Assembly (NCBI GenBank): GCA_036444215.1
Contig: JAZGAA010000026.1
Coordinates: 1-23,261, forward strand
Direction: 5' to 3'
Source: CAJVXI01 sp036444215
GTDB lineage: Bacteria > Patescibacteriota > Minisyncoccia > UBA6257 > UBA9933
DNA: 23,261 nucleotides
How positions within the stretch are numbered: position 1 is the first letter of the stretch; every line of letters begins with the position of its first letter. Below are positions 1-7,727 of the stretch, one piece after another. The notes below the pieces were generated by a model. The model ran no database searches and was not told the DNA's origin. It saw only the letters and a list, made by a program, of their open reading frames with translations. The position numbers and the translations under genes were made by a program.

Positions 1-149
1 ATATTCTGGAAAATTCTTTTGTTTCGGCGCGCGGATATTATCGAATTCTTAAAACCGCTCAAACCATTGCCGATTTGGAAGAATCAGAAAAAGTAAAAGG
101 TGAAAATTTAGCCGAAGCATTTCAATACCGAATCAGGGAAAAAGAATAA
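1..149 (+). CDS. comM: ComM/YifB-type Mg-chelatase-like ATPase, C-terminal end (partial)
   Basis: The reading frame is open from the window edge to TAA at 147-149 and encodes about 48 residues. The stretch SARGYYRILKTAQTIADLEE followed by a 'GENLAEAFQYR' helix matches the C-terminal Mg-chelatase helical domain of ComM/YifB proteins, whose usual form is SARxYHRILKVARTIADLEGS...HLAEALQYR. In naturally transformable bacteria ComM is a hexameric AAA+ helicase that drives branch migration of incoming DNA during recombination. Only the tail is visible, so the ATPase motifs cannot be checked. The stop lies 2 bases before the rsmA start, so the two genes are probably co-transcribed. Confidence 0.8.
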   Translation, partial: ILENSFVSARGYYRILKTAQTIADLEESEKVKGENLAEAFQYRIREKE

Positions 150-151
150 GT

Positions 152-937
152 ATGGCAAAAAAATTAGGGCAGCATTTTTTAATAAACAAAAGCAAAATCA
201 AGAAAATTATTGATGCTTTGGAATTAAAGCCAGGTGATACAGTAATTGAAATCGGACCGGGGCATGGGGAACTCACCTTGCCTCTGGCAAGGAATTTTCA
301 ATTTCTAATTTCTAATTTCCAAATAATTACTATTGAAAAAGATTTAAAATTAATAAAAGATTTAAAATCTAAAATCCAAAATTTAGGATTGAAAAACATT
401 GAAATTATTGAAGGCGACGCTTTAAAAATTCTGCCGAAATTATGTTCCAAGCTTCATGCTTCAAGCTTCAAGATTGTCGGCAACATTCCTTATTACATTA
501 CCGGTCATCTTTTGCGAATTATTAGCGAGTTAAAAAATAAACCATCGTTAATTGTTTTAACTATTCAAAAAGAAGTGGCTGAACGAATCTGCGCTATTCA
601 ACCTAAGATGAATTTATTAGCAGCCAGCGTCCAGTTTTGGGCAGAGCCAAAAATTATCGGGGGTATTCCGAAAAAAGATTTCAAACCAACGCCTAAAGTA
701 GATTCCGCAATAATAAAATTAGTCCCTAAAAGCCAAAAACTAAAAACTAAAAGCTATTATCGTTTAATCAAAATTCTCTTTAAGCAGCCGAGAAAGACGA
801 TAATTAATAACTTACGACCTACGACTAACGACCTACGACTTTTAACGCAAAAACTTCAGAAATTAAAAATTAATCCCGCTGATAGACCGCAGAATTTAAG
901 TATTAAGCAAATTAAAGAATTATCCACATTGTTTTAA
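152..937 (+). CDS. rsmA: 16S rRNA dimethyladenosine transferase RsmA (KsgA)
   Basis: This 261-residue protein should dimethylate the two adjacent adenines in the 3' hairpin of 16S rRNA with S-adenosylmethionine, a late step of 30S assembly. GQHFL (residues 6-10), the SAM-binding EIGPGHGELT (33-42), IEGDALK, and the catalytic NIPYYIT motif (111-117) are all present, as is a C-terminal domain ending in the family-typical RPQNLSIKQ. The start follows the ComM stop by 2 bases and no Shine-Dalgarno is visible. The gene contains four short repeat blocks (about 297-320, 449-472, 731-755 and 811-845) that lie in frame in surface-loop positions, so it has absorbed repeat DNA without losing its motifs. 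Confidence 0.95.
   Translation: MAKKLGQHFLINKSKIKKIIDALELKPGDTVIEIGPGHGELTLPLARNFQFLISNFQIITIEKDLKLIKDLKSKIQNLGLKNIEIIEGDALKILPKLCSKLHASSFKIVGNIPYYITGHLLRIISELKNKPSLIVLTIQKEVAERICAIQPKMNLLAASVQFWAEPKIIGGIPKKDFKPTPKVDSAIIKLVPKSQKLKTKSYYRLIKILFKQPRKTIINNLRPTTNDLRLLTQKLQKLKINPADRPQNLSIKQIKELSTLF
297..320 (+). repeat. Tandem AT-rich repeat inside rsmA
   Basis: The unit AATTTCT is repeated about three times in frame, encoding a QFLISNFQ-like insert between the first SAM motif and the following acidic strand. Similar AATTTCTAATTTT sequence occurs near 13331 outside genes, so it looks like one dispersed repeat type. Confidence 0.6.
449..472 (+). repeat. AAGCTTCA-type tandem repeat inside rsmA
   Basis: Three units of the form AAGCTTCA/ATGCTTCA lie just before the NIPYYIT motif and encode the residues KLHASSFK. 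RsmA homologues normally have a much shorter linker there. Confidence 0.55.
811..845 (+). repeat. ACGACCTACGACTA tandem repeat inside rsmA
   Basis: Two nearly perfect 14-bp units (814-827 and 828-840) are in frame and encode NLRPTTNDLRLL in the C-terminal domain. A third weaker block of ACTAAAA units lies at 731-755. Confidence 0.6.
920..928 (+). promoter_or_regulatory. Perfect DnaA box
   Basis: TTATCCACA is an exact match to the strict DnaA-box consensus. It lies at the 3' end of rsmA and abuts the -35 element of the promoter for the secretion cluster. One exact 9-mer in a 23-kb AT-rich window can occur by chance, so binding is only a possibility. Confidence 0.35.
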
Positions 938-957
938 TATGCTACATTATATATAAT
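929..957 (+). promoter_or_regulatory. Promoter of the secretion cluster, predicted leaderless
   Basis: TTGTTT (929-934) and TATAAT (952-957) are separated by exactly 17 bases. The expected transcription start is 7-8 bases past the -10, which is the A of the ATG at 965, and there is no ribosome-binding site. This predicts a leaderless transcript for the first gene of the cluster. Confidence 0.6.
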
Positions 958-964
958 TAAATCA

Positions 965-1798
965 ATGATAAAGCCCTTAAAAATTGCGGTGATAACTTTG
1001 ATTATTGGTGGGGGGCTTCTTGGTTCTTATTGGATTATTCAAGACGCTAAACAAACTACCGGTGAAACCGTTGGTTTTTCATTGGAAGAGGCGATTAAGC
1101 CCGGCGGCACGCTTTTTAAATACATAGAAGAAGCAGTCCAAGAAATTCAGGAAGTTCAAGAAATTATTGAAAATGAGGAGGTGGGCTCCTCTAATCTCAC
1201 TGAAATAATTGCTAAAGCTATAGCCGGTAAAATTATAGAAGAAAATAAGAGCGGTTTAGCTAAAACCGAACAAGGCGAGCCAAAACTTTTAATGCCTGAT
1301 GAAGAAACAATTATTCAAGAATTAACTAGTCAGCTCACAAATTTAGATTCTGGTTTGTTTGATTTGAATCAGCTAATCAATGAAAACAATATTAAAATCT
1401 CTCAGGATAATTCTTTGGGAAATAAGGGAAGGTATCTTGATATTACCGGAGGTATTATTTTAGAAAATTCCAACGCCACTTACAATAACCCGGTTAAAGT
1501 TTTAGAAAAAGCTGTTAATAGTGGCATTACTTTAGATATAAAGAAATTAGCTGATACTTATCAGAATATATTTAACAGTTTTTTGAATACATCAGTGCCG
1601 TCGGACTGGCTCAACCTTCATAAACAATATCTTATTCTTTTAAAAAAATCAGAAATTATTTATAGGGGCATAGCTGATTTCCAAAATGATCCAGTAAAGG
1701 CGCATTTATTAATAGAATTAGTGCCTGAAATAATAAAAGAAGAAGTAATAATCAAAGAAGAATATTATAAAAAAGCGTTAGAAATTGAATCATCTTAA
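965..1798 (+). CDS. Membrane-anchored protein of unknown function, first gene of the T4SS-like cluster
   Basis: This 277-residue protein has one N-terminal membrane segment (about residues 8-26, IAVITLIIGGGLLGSYWII) and then a mostly acidic helical region outside or facing the membrane, including a Glu-rich, coiled-coil-like stretch around residues 55-70 (EEAVQEIQEVQEIIENEE). I recognise no domain or catalytic motif. Its place is the evidence for a role: it opens a cluster of VirB-like genes, has the only clear promoter at the cluster's 5' end, and its stop is 5 bases before the next gene. A structural or assembly role in the membrane complex is an inference. Confidence 0.7.
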   Translation: MIKPLKIAVITLIIGGGLLGSYWIIQDAKQTTGETVGFSLEEAIKPGGTLFKYIEEAVQEIQEVQEIIENEEVGSSNLTEIIAKAIAGKIIEENKSGLAKTEQGEPKLLMPDEETIIQELTSQLTNLDSGLFDLNQLINENNIKISQDNSLGNKGRYLDITGGIILENSNATYNNPVKVLEKAVNSGITLDIKKLADTYQNIFNSFLNTSVPSDWLNLHKQYLILLKKSEIIYRGIADFQNDPVKAHLLIELVPEIIKEEVIIKEEYYKKALEIESS

Positions 1799-1803
1799 TT
1801 AAA

Positions 1804-3333
1804 ATGAACCTTTTTCTTAAAAAAACAATAATTTTCTTAATTGTATTTTCAATTATTTTTAATTCTTCCGGTTTTATAAACTTTTTAAAACCGACCAATA
1901 AAGCGGAGGCGTTTGCTTGCGCCAACTGTTCTCAGGTATGGCTTCAGATTGTAAAAGGCGCGAAAGATATAGCGCATTTCGCAGCAACAAAGCTCCAATT
2001 TATAAGAGAAGAATGGTTACAAATACTCAGAGACACGATCGTCCGTCGGATTTTAGACGCGATGGTTGACGATATTGTAATGTGGATTCAGGGCGGCGGC
2101 GAACCGCGGTTCGTTACCGACTGGGGAGGATTTATGGAAGACGCTTTTCAAGCCGGAGTTGGCGATGTAGCTAAAGAATTAGGTCTTGCCTGGCTTTGTA
2201 AACCTTTTGGATTACAACTCCAGCTTTCAATAAGTTACTTGCCGGTAGAAAAATTCTCTCAGCGGGTTGAGTGTACTCTTGATGATATTGTCGCCAATAT
2301 AGAAGATTTTTATGAAAACTTTGAAAACGGCGGCTGGATTGCTTACAACGAAATCTGGAAACCGCAGAATAATTTTTACGGCCTGATGTTAATGACGCAT
2401 GATGAAATGCTGATTCGCGGCGCCAAAGAACAAAAAGCCGCGGAAAGCGAGGCAATAGCCGGCGATGGATTTCTTTCACAGAAAAGATGTGTTGAAAAAG
2501 ACGAACAAGCGTTTTATGAATGTTTAGCTGCCTTCTCAATAACAGGAGACCCAGAAGACACAGATGATGAAGATAAAGAATATTGCGAATCTCAGACCTG
2601 TCTCAAAGAAGAAATTATCACTCCGGGCGACACCATTGGCCAAATGGCAGCTGATGCTGTAGGTAAAGATATAAAGTACATAGTCAATGTTAAGTCATAT
2701 GTAGCTGCCATTGTTAACGCAATTATTAATCGTCTATTCAGCGAAGGATTGGCTTTAATGAAAGACAGTACTAGTTCAGGCGGCACTTCTTACGATTATA
2801 GAGATGTTGGCTATGAAGACGTTGGCTGGCAGGATTTAGAAAACCAAAAACAACAAATGAAGAGCGAGTATCAAGAATTCCTTAATGAAAAACAATATAT
2901 TCTTGACGCCAAGAACAAATCACTTTCTTCAACTGAGCAAACTCTCCAGATACTTCAAGACATTAAAAACAACTGTCCAACCTGCCAGCCCCAACCCTCT
3001 AACAATGAAATTCAAACTGCTCAATCCGAAGTTAACCGCCTGAAAAACGAAGTAGTTGATTTAGAAAGTATTGTTAATGAGTTTAATAATTTAATTGCTG
3101 AAATTGATAATATATCTCCGGATAATCGCGACAGAGAAATGGCAATAATTATCCAACGTTATGATGAATTTACAAGCAAATACGACACTGACAGCATTTA
3201 TCAAGATATCCTAACCGGCGATAAACGAAGCGCAGCTAACCAAGAAAAAAGCGATAAACAAACCGAGCTCACTGCCGCTCAAAATCGGATAAATCTTTGT
3301 AATACAATAGGGGTATGTACGTTCAGCCCTTAA
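1804..3333 (+). CDS. Cys-rich exported protein of the T4SS-like cluster
   Basis: The 509-residue product begins with a signal peptide (hydrophobic residues 8-27, probable cleavage near AEA-FA at 34-38). The exported part has many paired cysteines: CANC at 39-42, then LC, VEC, RC, EC, YCESQTC, NNCPTC and LCNTIGVC, which suggests several disulfides. Around residues 273-320 the sequence TPGDTIGQMAADAVGKDIKY followed by an amphipathic helix (IVNAIINRLFSEGL) resembles a motif I know from CPR exported proteins found beside VirB6-like genes. The segment from about 345 on is long helical coiled coil. By position it may play a VirB5/TrbJ-like role, but I see no direct homology. It precedes the VirB6-like gene by 13 bases. 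Confidence 0.75.
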   Translation: MNLFLKKTIIFLIVFSIIFNSSGFINFLKPTNKAEAFACANCSQVWLQIVKGAKDIAHFAATKLQFIREEWLQILRDTIVRRILDAMVDDIVMWIQGGGEPRFVTDWGGFMEDAFQAGVGDVAKELGLAWLCKPFGLQLQLSISYLPVEKFSQRVECTLDDIVANIEDFYENFENGGWIAYNEIWKPQNNFYGLMLMTHDEMLIRGAKEQKAAESEAIAGDGFLSQKRCVEKDEQAFYECLAAFSITGDPEDTDDEDKEYCESQTCLKEEIITPGDTIGQMAADAVGKDIKYIVNVKSYVAAIVNAIINRLFSEGLALMKDSTSSGGTSYDYRDVGYEDVGWQDLENQKQQMKSEYQEFLNEKQYILDAKNKSLSSTEQTLQILQDIKNNCPTCQPQPSNNEIQTAQSEVNRLKNEVVDLESIVNEFNNLIAEIDNISPDNRDREMAIIIQRYDEFTSKYDTDSIYQDILTGDKRSAANQEKSDKQTELTAAQNRINLCNTIGVCTFSP

Positions 3334-3346
3334 AATCTAAACTATA

Positions 3347-5308
3347 ATGAAATCCCGACGAAATAAAAAATTGATTTTAGCGATTCTGCTTGTAGTGGTA
3401 GTTTTGGGGTTGGCTAGTATTAACTTTATTTATACTGAAGCTGCTGTCCAAACCGCTCCATCAGATGCTGGACAGCTAGCGGCAGTAAGCGAATCTAAAC
3501 CTACCCAACAGCTTGCCCAAGACACTGTCAAGGACACAAATGTAATTTTTAACATCATTGCAGGGCTTGCGGCGACAATTTTAAGTTTGGTAGCCGGCCT
3601 TGTTGATTTTGGCATTAAGCTCGGCAACGATGTTATGAATTTAGAAGCTGTCAGAACTGGCTGGCAAATTGTTCTTAATATTACTAATTTGGGTTTTGTT
3701 TTGGCGATTATTGTTATTGCTTTTGCCACGATTTTACGATTAGAAACATACGCAATGAAACAAATTCTCTGGAAGCTTATTATAGCTGCTCTTTTGGTTA
3801 ATTTCAGCTTGGTTATTGCCGGCGCCTTTATTTCCATATCAAATATAGCTACCGATTTTTTCCTTCAAGCAACTGACACAACAAATCTAAGTAATGCATT
3901 GGCTAATGCTATGGAGCCCCAAAAATTTGCGATGACGATTGAGCAAAACGATCCGGAGTGGTGGCAATTTGTAGAAAGGGCAAAAAATGCTTTAAGTATG
4001 TTTTTTAGCAGCATTGCCAGCCTTTTCTTTATTATTGTCTTTACTTTCTTAACGATTTTAGCATTTGCTACCTTATTTATTATGCTTTTGGTTCGATTTA
4101 TCGCCTTGGCTATTCTTCTTATTTTATCGCCAATTGTCTGGCTATTGTGGATATTCCCGGCAACTGCTGAACATTGGAGAAAATGGTGGCAAGAATTTAT
4201 TCGGTGGAATCTCTTTGCTCCAGTAGTTTTATTTTTTGTTTATTTAACAATTATAACAGCAGCTAATATGGATAAACTTACTAGCGTCCAAGAAGCATCT
4301 ATAACTGATGCGGCAAAAGGATTTAGGGAGGCGACTATTATATTGGAAGGAGGTTTTTTTCAGCACGTAGCTGAATTGCTTATTCTAGTAGCGCTATTAT
4401 TTGGCGGCATATATATAGCTAATAAATTTAGTATTACTGGTGGAGGACTTGGCGTAAAATGGAGTCAAACCGCCGGCAAAATGTTCGGCGGTTGGGTTGG
4501 GAGAAAGGGGATGCAGTACGGAACTGGTTGGCTAAGACGAAAAGGGACCGAACCAGAAGCAAAGTCGCTTGCTGAAAAAACTCAGGGATGGGCTGCGGCT
4601 CAAAAATCGCGGCTTGGAAGATTTGGAGCTGGCTGGGTTGCAAGAGGAACTACTCGCTTATCAACCCTAGGCGGTGAGGATATAGTGAAACATCACGAAA
4701 AACAAGTTGCTGGAATATCTATGCCTGACGCGAAAGCCGCTCTTTTAACTGCTATGGGTCCACGGAAAATAGCGTTAATTAATAAATTAAAAGACGCAAA
4801 AGAATTAGGTGATGTGGATATGACTCGAATAGCCACAGAAGACAACAAAAAATTATTTGCGAGATTTAATCGAAGTAAAGCATTCGGCGGTGTAGAAAAT
4901 TCAGGGTTAATGAACGTGGAAATGAATGAGGCAAGAAAAAGAGATGATAAAGAAGCATTATTAGAAGCCACAGCTTCTCTTATGGCTAAATTTACCAAAA
5001 AAGATGTTGATCCAGCCGTATTTGGAGACGTATTTAGCGGAAAAGCTAAACTTGGTTTAGATAAAACAGGGCTTAAAAAATTATCAGAATACATTGCTCG
5101 AGGCACTGCAGAAAAAAATCCTGCTTTAGTGGCAAATATTATGCCAAAAATGGATTCTACATCACGAAATAATTTTGAAAAAATCTATAAAGATGTAATA
5201 AGAGATATGCCGAAAAAAATCAAGGATGATTTTGAAAAAACAATGGCTAATTACGCTGTTGGCTTCTCGCCGATAGAGGGAGGGGCGGAAACTCCGAAAA
5301 CTACTTAA
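3347..5308 (+). CDS. VirB6/TrbL-like polytopic membrane protein
   Basis: This 653-residue protein has an N-terminal signal-like segment (about 9-28) and then several strong membrane helices, at roughly 66-90, 106-128, 140-166, a double-length hydrophobic block at about 214-262, 287-306 and 338-358. The WLLWIF...WWQEFIRWNLFAP stretch after the long hydrophobic block is typical of the VirB6/TrbL group of inner-membrane channel proteins. The remaining 280 residues are soluble, charged and helical, which is long for VirB6 but common in CPR versions. The gene lies between a Cys-rich exported protein and a helical cytosolic-type protein in the VirB-like cluster. A TATAAT overlapping its ATG is too close to act as its own promoter. 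Confidence 0.8.
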   Translation: MKSRRNKKLILAILLVVVVLGLASINFIYTEAAVQTAPSDAGQLAAVSESKPTQQLAQDTVKDTNVIFNIIAGLAATILSLVAGLVDFGIKLGNDVMNLEAVRTGWQIVLNITNLGFVLAIIVIAFATILRLETYAMKQILWKLIIAALLVNFSLVIAGAFISISNIATDFFLQATDTTNLSNALANAMEPQKFAMTIEQNDPEWWQFVERAKNALSMFFSSIASLFFIIVFTFLTILAFATLFIMLLVRFIALAILLILSPIVWLLWIFPATAEHWRKWWQEFIRWNLFAPVVLFFVYLTIITAANMDKLTSVQEASITDAAKGFREATIILEGGFFQHVAELLILVALLFGGIYIANKFSITGGGLGVKWSQTAGKMFGGWVGRKGMQYGTGWLRRKGTEPEAKSLAEKTQGWAAAQKSRLGRFGAGWVARGTTRLSTLGGEDIVKHHEKQVAGISMPDAKAALLTAMGPRKIALINKLKDAKELGDVDMTRIATEDNKKLFARFNRSKAFGGVENSGLMNVEMNEARKRDDKEALLEATASLMAKFTKKDVDPAVFGDVFSGKAKLGLDKTGLKKLSEYIARGTAEKNPALVANIMPKMDSTSRNNFEKIYKDVIRDMPKKIKDDFEKTMANYAVGFSPIEGGAETPKTT

Positions 5309-5326
5309 TAAATATATGTTTCAATT

Positions 5327-6454
5327 ATGTTAAAAATTTCTCAACAACAAGTTTCTGAAAGATGGGACACATTGCCAATGTCGCTAAGAGAAACCTTATA
5401 TTCTCCGGAATATGGAAAAATGATTTGGAGGATTGGCGCAGAACACCACCTTGATGATAGAAAAATCGGTGTAATTGCCGGTATTGCCGGTTATACGGTT
5501 TTTGGATTTCTTCAATCAGAAGACCTATCCAAGGAAATCCGAGACAGTATTGATATAAATCCTGAAATAGCCGCTTCAATTAGCCGCGAGATAGACCGGA
5601 AAATTTTTGCGCCGATTAGGGCGGACTTAGAAAAAATTTATGCACCTCCGACCGAAGAACTTGGGGAAGTTAAGCCTCTAAAAATTGAGGAAGAAATTAT
5701 TGATTTAAGAGTTAAACCAACCCCTGCTAAAGCTCACATTGACGCTAAAACCTTGGTGGACAAGGAACCCACCTTCGCCCCCGCCTCCGCTAAAGCTATG
5801 GCGGATAAAAAGGCTATGGCGGGCGAAGAAAAACCAGTAGAAGCCAAACCAGAAATTATTCCTCCAAAAGAAATAGTTTCAGAAGTGGAGCCGCTAAAAA
5901 TTGAAAAAAAAACCGAGGAAGTTAAACCTCCAACGCCTCCAACTGAAATTCCGCGTGAGTCCGCGCCCGAAGGAGGTCCTAAAATTATCCACGAACAGAA
6001 AAAAATTTCACCCTTGACTGACGCCAGGAAACGCTCTTTAAGCGGGCTGTTTGGATTTCTAAAAAAAGAAACAAAAGATAAAAAACATGAAATAAAACCG
6101 GCGCCGATAAAAGCCACTATAGAATCTCCTACGGAGATTCCTATAGAAATCCCTAAAGAAACCCATAAAATTGCTAAAACCGAAATTCCTAAACCGCGAG
6201 TTGTTCATTATGGCGGCTTGCAAACGCCTTCGCCTTTCGGACAAGATGTGGACAAACACAGACAGGACGCGGAACAACGCGGTCAAACCGAGTCAACGTC
6301 AAGTCAGTCCGAGTTTGAGAAAAAACCAAAACCACCCGGAAACCTACCAATAGAAAATCAGCGTAAGTCCGCGTCCAGTCCGCATAAGTCCACGATAGAT
6401 GAAGAAGACGTTATTGATTTAAGAACATTTGAGAAGCTTAAAAAACCACAATAA
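5327..6454 (+). CDS. CPR helical-domain protein with repeat-derived, Pro/Lys/Glu-rich tail
   Basis: Residues 1-105 form a compact helical domain (LPMSLRETLYSPEYGKMIWRIG ... DIN...IASxISREIDRKIFAPIR, abbreviated) that I recognise as a recurring CPR protein of unknown function whose usual pattern is 'LPxxVQEAI...I..IG...N..IF.PIRE.L'. Residues 110-375 are disordered and rich in P, K, E, with no membrane segment. This tail is built largely from repeat DNA: a GC-rich nested palindrome at 5773-5828 (ASAKAMADKKAMAG), a hairpin at 6117-6146 and GTCCGCG-type units near 5951, 6270 and 6360-6395. The stop overlaps the next start by one base (TAATG), so it is translationally coupled to the PrgI-like gene. 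Confidence 0.75.
   Translation: MLKISQQQVSERWDTLPMSLRETLYSPEYGKMIWRIGAEHHLDDRKIGVIAGIAGYTVFGFLQSEDLSKEIRDSIDINPEIAASISREIDRKIFAPIRADLEKIYAPPTEELGEVKPLKIEEEIIDLRVKPTPAKAHIDAKTLVDKEPTFAPASAKAMADKKAMAGEEKPVEAKPEIIPPKEIVSEVEPLKIEKKTEEVKPPTPPTEIPRESAPEGGPKIIHEQKKISPLTDARKRSLSGLFGFLKKETKDKKHEIKPAPIKATIESPTEIPIEIPKETHKIAKTEIPKPRVVHYGGLQTPSPFGQDVDKHRQDAEQRGQTESTSSQSEFEKKPKPPGNLPIENQRKSASSPHKSTIDEEDVIDLRTFEKLKKPQ
5773..5828 (+). repeat. Nested GC-rich palindrome in frame (family copy 1)
   Basis: Outer arms CTTCGCCC (5773-5780) and GGGCGAAG (5821-5828) are perfect complements. Inside them CCCGCC (5780-5785) faces GGCGGG (5818-5823) and TCCGC (5786-5790) faces GCGGA (5801-5805). The surrounding gene is AT-rich, so the block stands out. 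It encodes FAPASAKAMADKKAMAGEE in frame. Confidence 0.7.
6117..6146 (+). repeat. Hairpin-forming inverted repeat inside coding sequence
   Basis: CTATAGAATCTCC (6117-6129), a TAC loop, GGAGATT (6133-6139), one bulged C and CTATAG (6141-6146) make a 13-bp stem with one bulge. It lies in the low-complexity tail of the 5327-6454 gene. Confidence 0.6.
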
Positions 6455-6999
6455 TGCAATTTCAGATTCCTCAATTTATTGATATTGAAAACAAAATTGT
6501 CGGGCCCTTAACTTTGAGGCAATTTTTATATTTAGCCGGCGCCGGCCTTATTAGCTTTATGCTTTTTTTTATTCTACAAATGTGGCTTTGGTTTCTAATT
6601 ACGGTTTTTTTAGCGGTAATAGCGCTGGCTTTGGCTCTTATAAAATATAACGGTCAGCCATTGCCTAAAATTGTTTGGCTTGCTATGGGTTTTCTTTGGA
6701 GACCCCGACTCTATCTTTGGCAGAGAGAAATAGAAGAAAAAGTTATTGAAATCCCGCAACTTCCTAAACTACCCACAGAAGCCGTTATTCCCAAAAGAGA
6801 AAGGTTAAAAAAGCTTGTTTCAGAAATGCCCAGCGTAAAAAAACTATGGCAGGACCTTTTAACCACTAAAAATCCGGTGCCGAAAAGAGAAAAAACTATT
6901 AGGACGCCTTTTTGGGGTAAAAAACCGAAAGAAAAATTCCAGCTTTTCAGAAAAATTACCGGGGAAAAAGAAATAGCCAAAAGAGTTGATTACCGATAA
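6454..6999 (+). CDS. PrgI-like membrane protein of the T4SS-like complex
   Basis: The 181-residue protein starts MQFQIPQFIDIENKIVGPLT and is followed by two closely spaced membrane helices (about 24-44 and 46-65), then IKYNGQPLPKIVW and a basic cytosolic tail. This is the layout of the PrgI family, small inner-membrane proteins that go with VirB4-like ATPases in Gram-positive and CPR secretion clusters and are often treated as VirB3 counterparts. The start overlaps the previous stop by one base. The tail after residue 95 is rich in K, E and P and resembles other extended CPR versions. Confidence 0.85.
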   Translation: MQFQIPQFIDIENKIVGPLTLRQFLYLAGAGLISFMLFFILQMWLWFLITVFLAVIALALALIKYNGQPLPKIVWLAMGFLWRPRLYLWQREIEEKVIEIPQLPKLPTEAVIPKRERLKKLVSEMPSVKKLWQDLLTTKNPVPKREKTIRTPFWGKKPKEKFQLFRKITGEKEIAKRVDYR

Positions 7000-7027
7000 A
7001 TTTCTAACAATTTGGAGATTGGAAATT
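6999..7027 (+). repeat. AT-rich imperfect inverted repeat upstream of the TraC-like gene
   Basis: AATTTC (6999-7004) and CAAT (7008-7011) face ATTG (7018-7021) and GAAATT (7022-7027), with three bulged bases. It resembles a worn copy of the AATTTC-type repeats elsewhere in the window, and it carries the -35 element of the next gene in its loop. Confidence 0.45.
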
Positions 7028-7040
7028 AAAATAATATAAT
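7012..7040 (+). promoter_or_regulatory. Internal promoter, predicted leaderless, for the TraC-like and VirB4 genes
   Basis: TTGGAG (7012-7017) and a consensus TATAAT (7035-7040) are 17 bases apart. The -10 ends 6 bases before the ATG at 7047, so transcription is predicted to start at the start codon itself. Confidence 0.55.
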
Positions 7041-7046
7041 AAATTT

Positions 7047-7694
7047 ATGGCAAAAAAACAAAGCACTTCCACTCAACAATTCGTTGATATTGAAGACATC
7101 CGCGACGGTGTAATAATTTTAAAAAATAATTCTTTGCGCCGGGTTTTGATGGTGGCTGGAATTAATTTTGAACTTAAATCGGAAGAAGAACAAAATATTA
7201 TTACTTATACTTATCAAAATTTTTTAAATACGCTGGATTTTTCCGTCCAATTTATAATCCATTCACGAAAATTGAACATTGACGGCTATCTTGAAAAATT
7301 AGCCGAGCGAAAAAACCAAGAAAGCAATGAATTGTTAAAAAATCAGATTTCTGAATATATAGAATTTATCCGTTCGTTTGTGGAGCAAAATGCGGTAATG
7401 GCAAAAACTTTTTTTGCCGTAGTTCCATATGACCCGATTCAAATCCTTGCTGGCGGCAAAAAATTCTTAAATATGTTTAAGCTCGGCAAGAAAATAAAAT
7501 CTTCTCAACCCGAACAAACCTTAGAGCAGAAAACCCAACAACTAAATCATAGAACCGACCAAGTAATTAATGGCCTAACCCAAATCGGCCTCCGTATAGT
7601 GCCGCTTAACAATGAAGAATTGATTGAATTGTTTTACAATCTTTATAATCCAAGCGCCGTGGAAAAGAAAGAATTAAAAATCGCAAGTGCATGA
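7047..7694 (+). CDS. TraC-like protein, partner of VirB4
   Basis: The 215-residue protein begins with a short polar segment, then STQQFVDIEDIRDGVIILKN and a mixed alpha/beta fold that ends IGLRIVPLNNEELIELFYNL. I recognise it as the TraC-like protein that CPR genomes encode immediately before a VirB4 ATPase; it resembles the N-terminal domain of TraC/VirB4 proteins and lacks any nucleotide-binding motif. It probably joins the ATPase at the cytosolic base of the complex. It has its own promoter, and its last codons run up to a GC-rich palindrome at 7695-7727. The downstream VirB4 still has its own N-terminal domain, so this is a separate subunit and not a split gene. Confidence 0.8.
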   Translation: MAKKQSTSTQQFVDIEDIRDGVIILKNNSLRRVLMVAGINFELKSEEEQNIITYTYQNFLNTLDFSVQFIIHSRKLNIDGYLEKLAERKNQESNELLKNQISEYIEFIRSFVEQNAVMAKTFFAVVPYDPIQILAGGKKFLNMFKLGKKIKSSQPEQTLEQKTQQLNHRTDQVINGLTQIGLRIVPLNNEELIELFYNLYNPSAVEKKELKIASA

Positions 7695-7727
7695 AGCCCG
7701 CCTCCGCTGATAGCTTCGGCGGGTGCT
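7695..7727 (+). repeat. GC-rich palindrome (family copy 2), intergenic
   Basis: CCCGCC (7697-7702) faces GGCGGG (7718-7723), with CGCTGATAGC in the loop. The core CCCGCCTCCGCTNATAGC is nearly the same as copy 1 in the 5327-6454 gene. It begins at the base after the TGA of the TraC-like gene. Confidence 0.65.

Noticed and set aside
2171..2539. Antisense open frames inside the secretion cluster and other genes (for example 2171-2539, 3430-3837, 4693-5106, 5734-6117)
   Set aside because: They lie opposite well-supported genes, show no family features and follow the codon pattern of the sense frame, so they are shadows.
3343..3348. TATAAT overlapping the start of the VirB6-like gene as a promoter
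   Set aside because: Transcription would start inside the gene, after the ATG. It is a chance hexamer.
5773..5828. GC-rich palindromes as terminators
   Set aside because: No T-run follows and two of the three copies lie within genes in frame.
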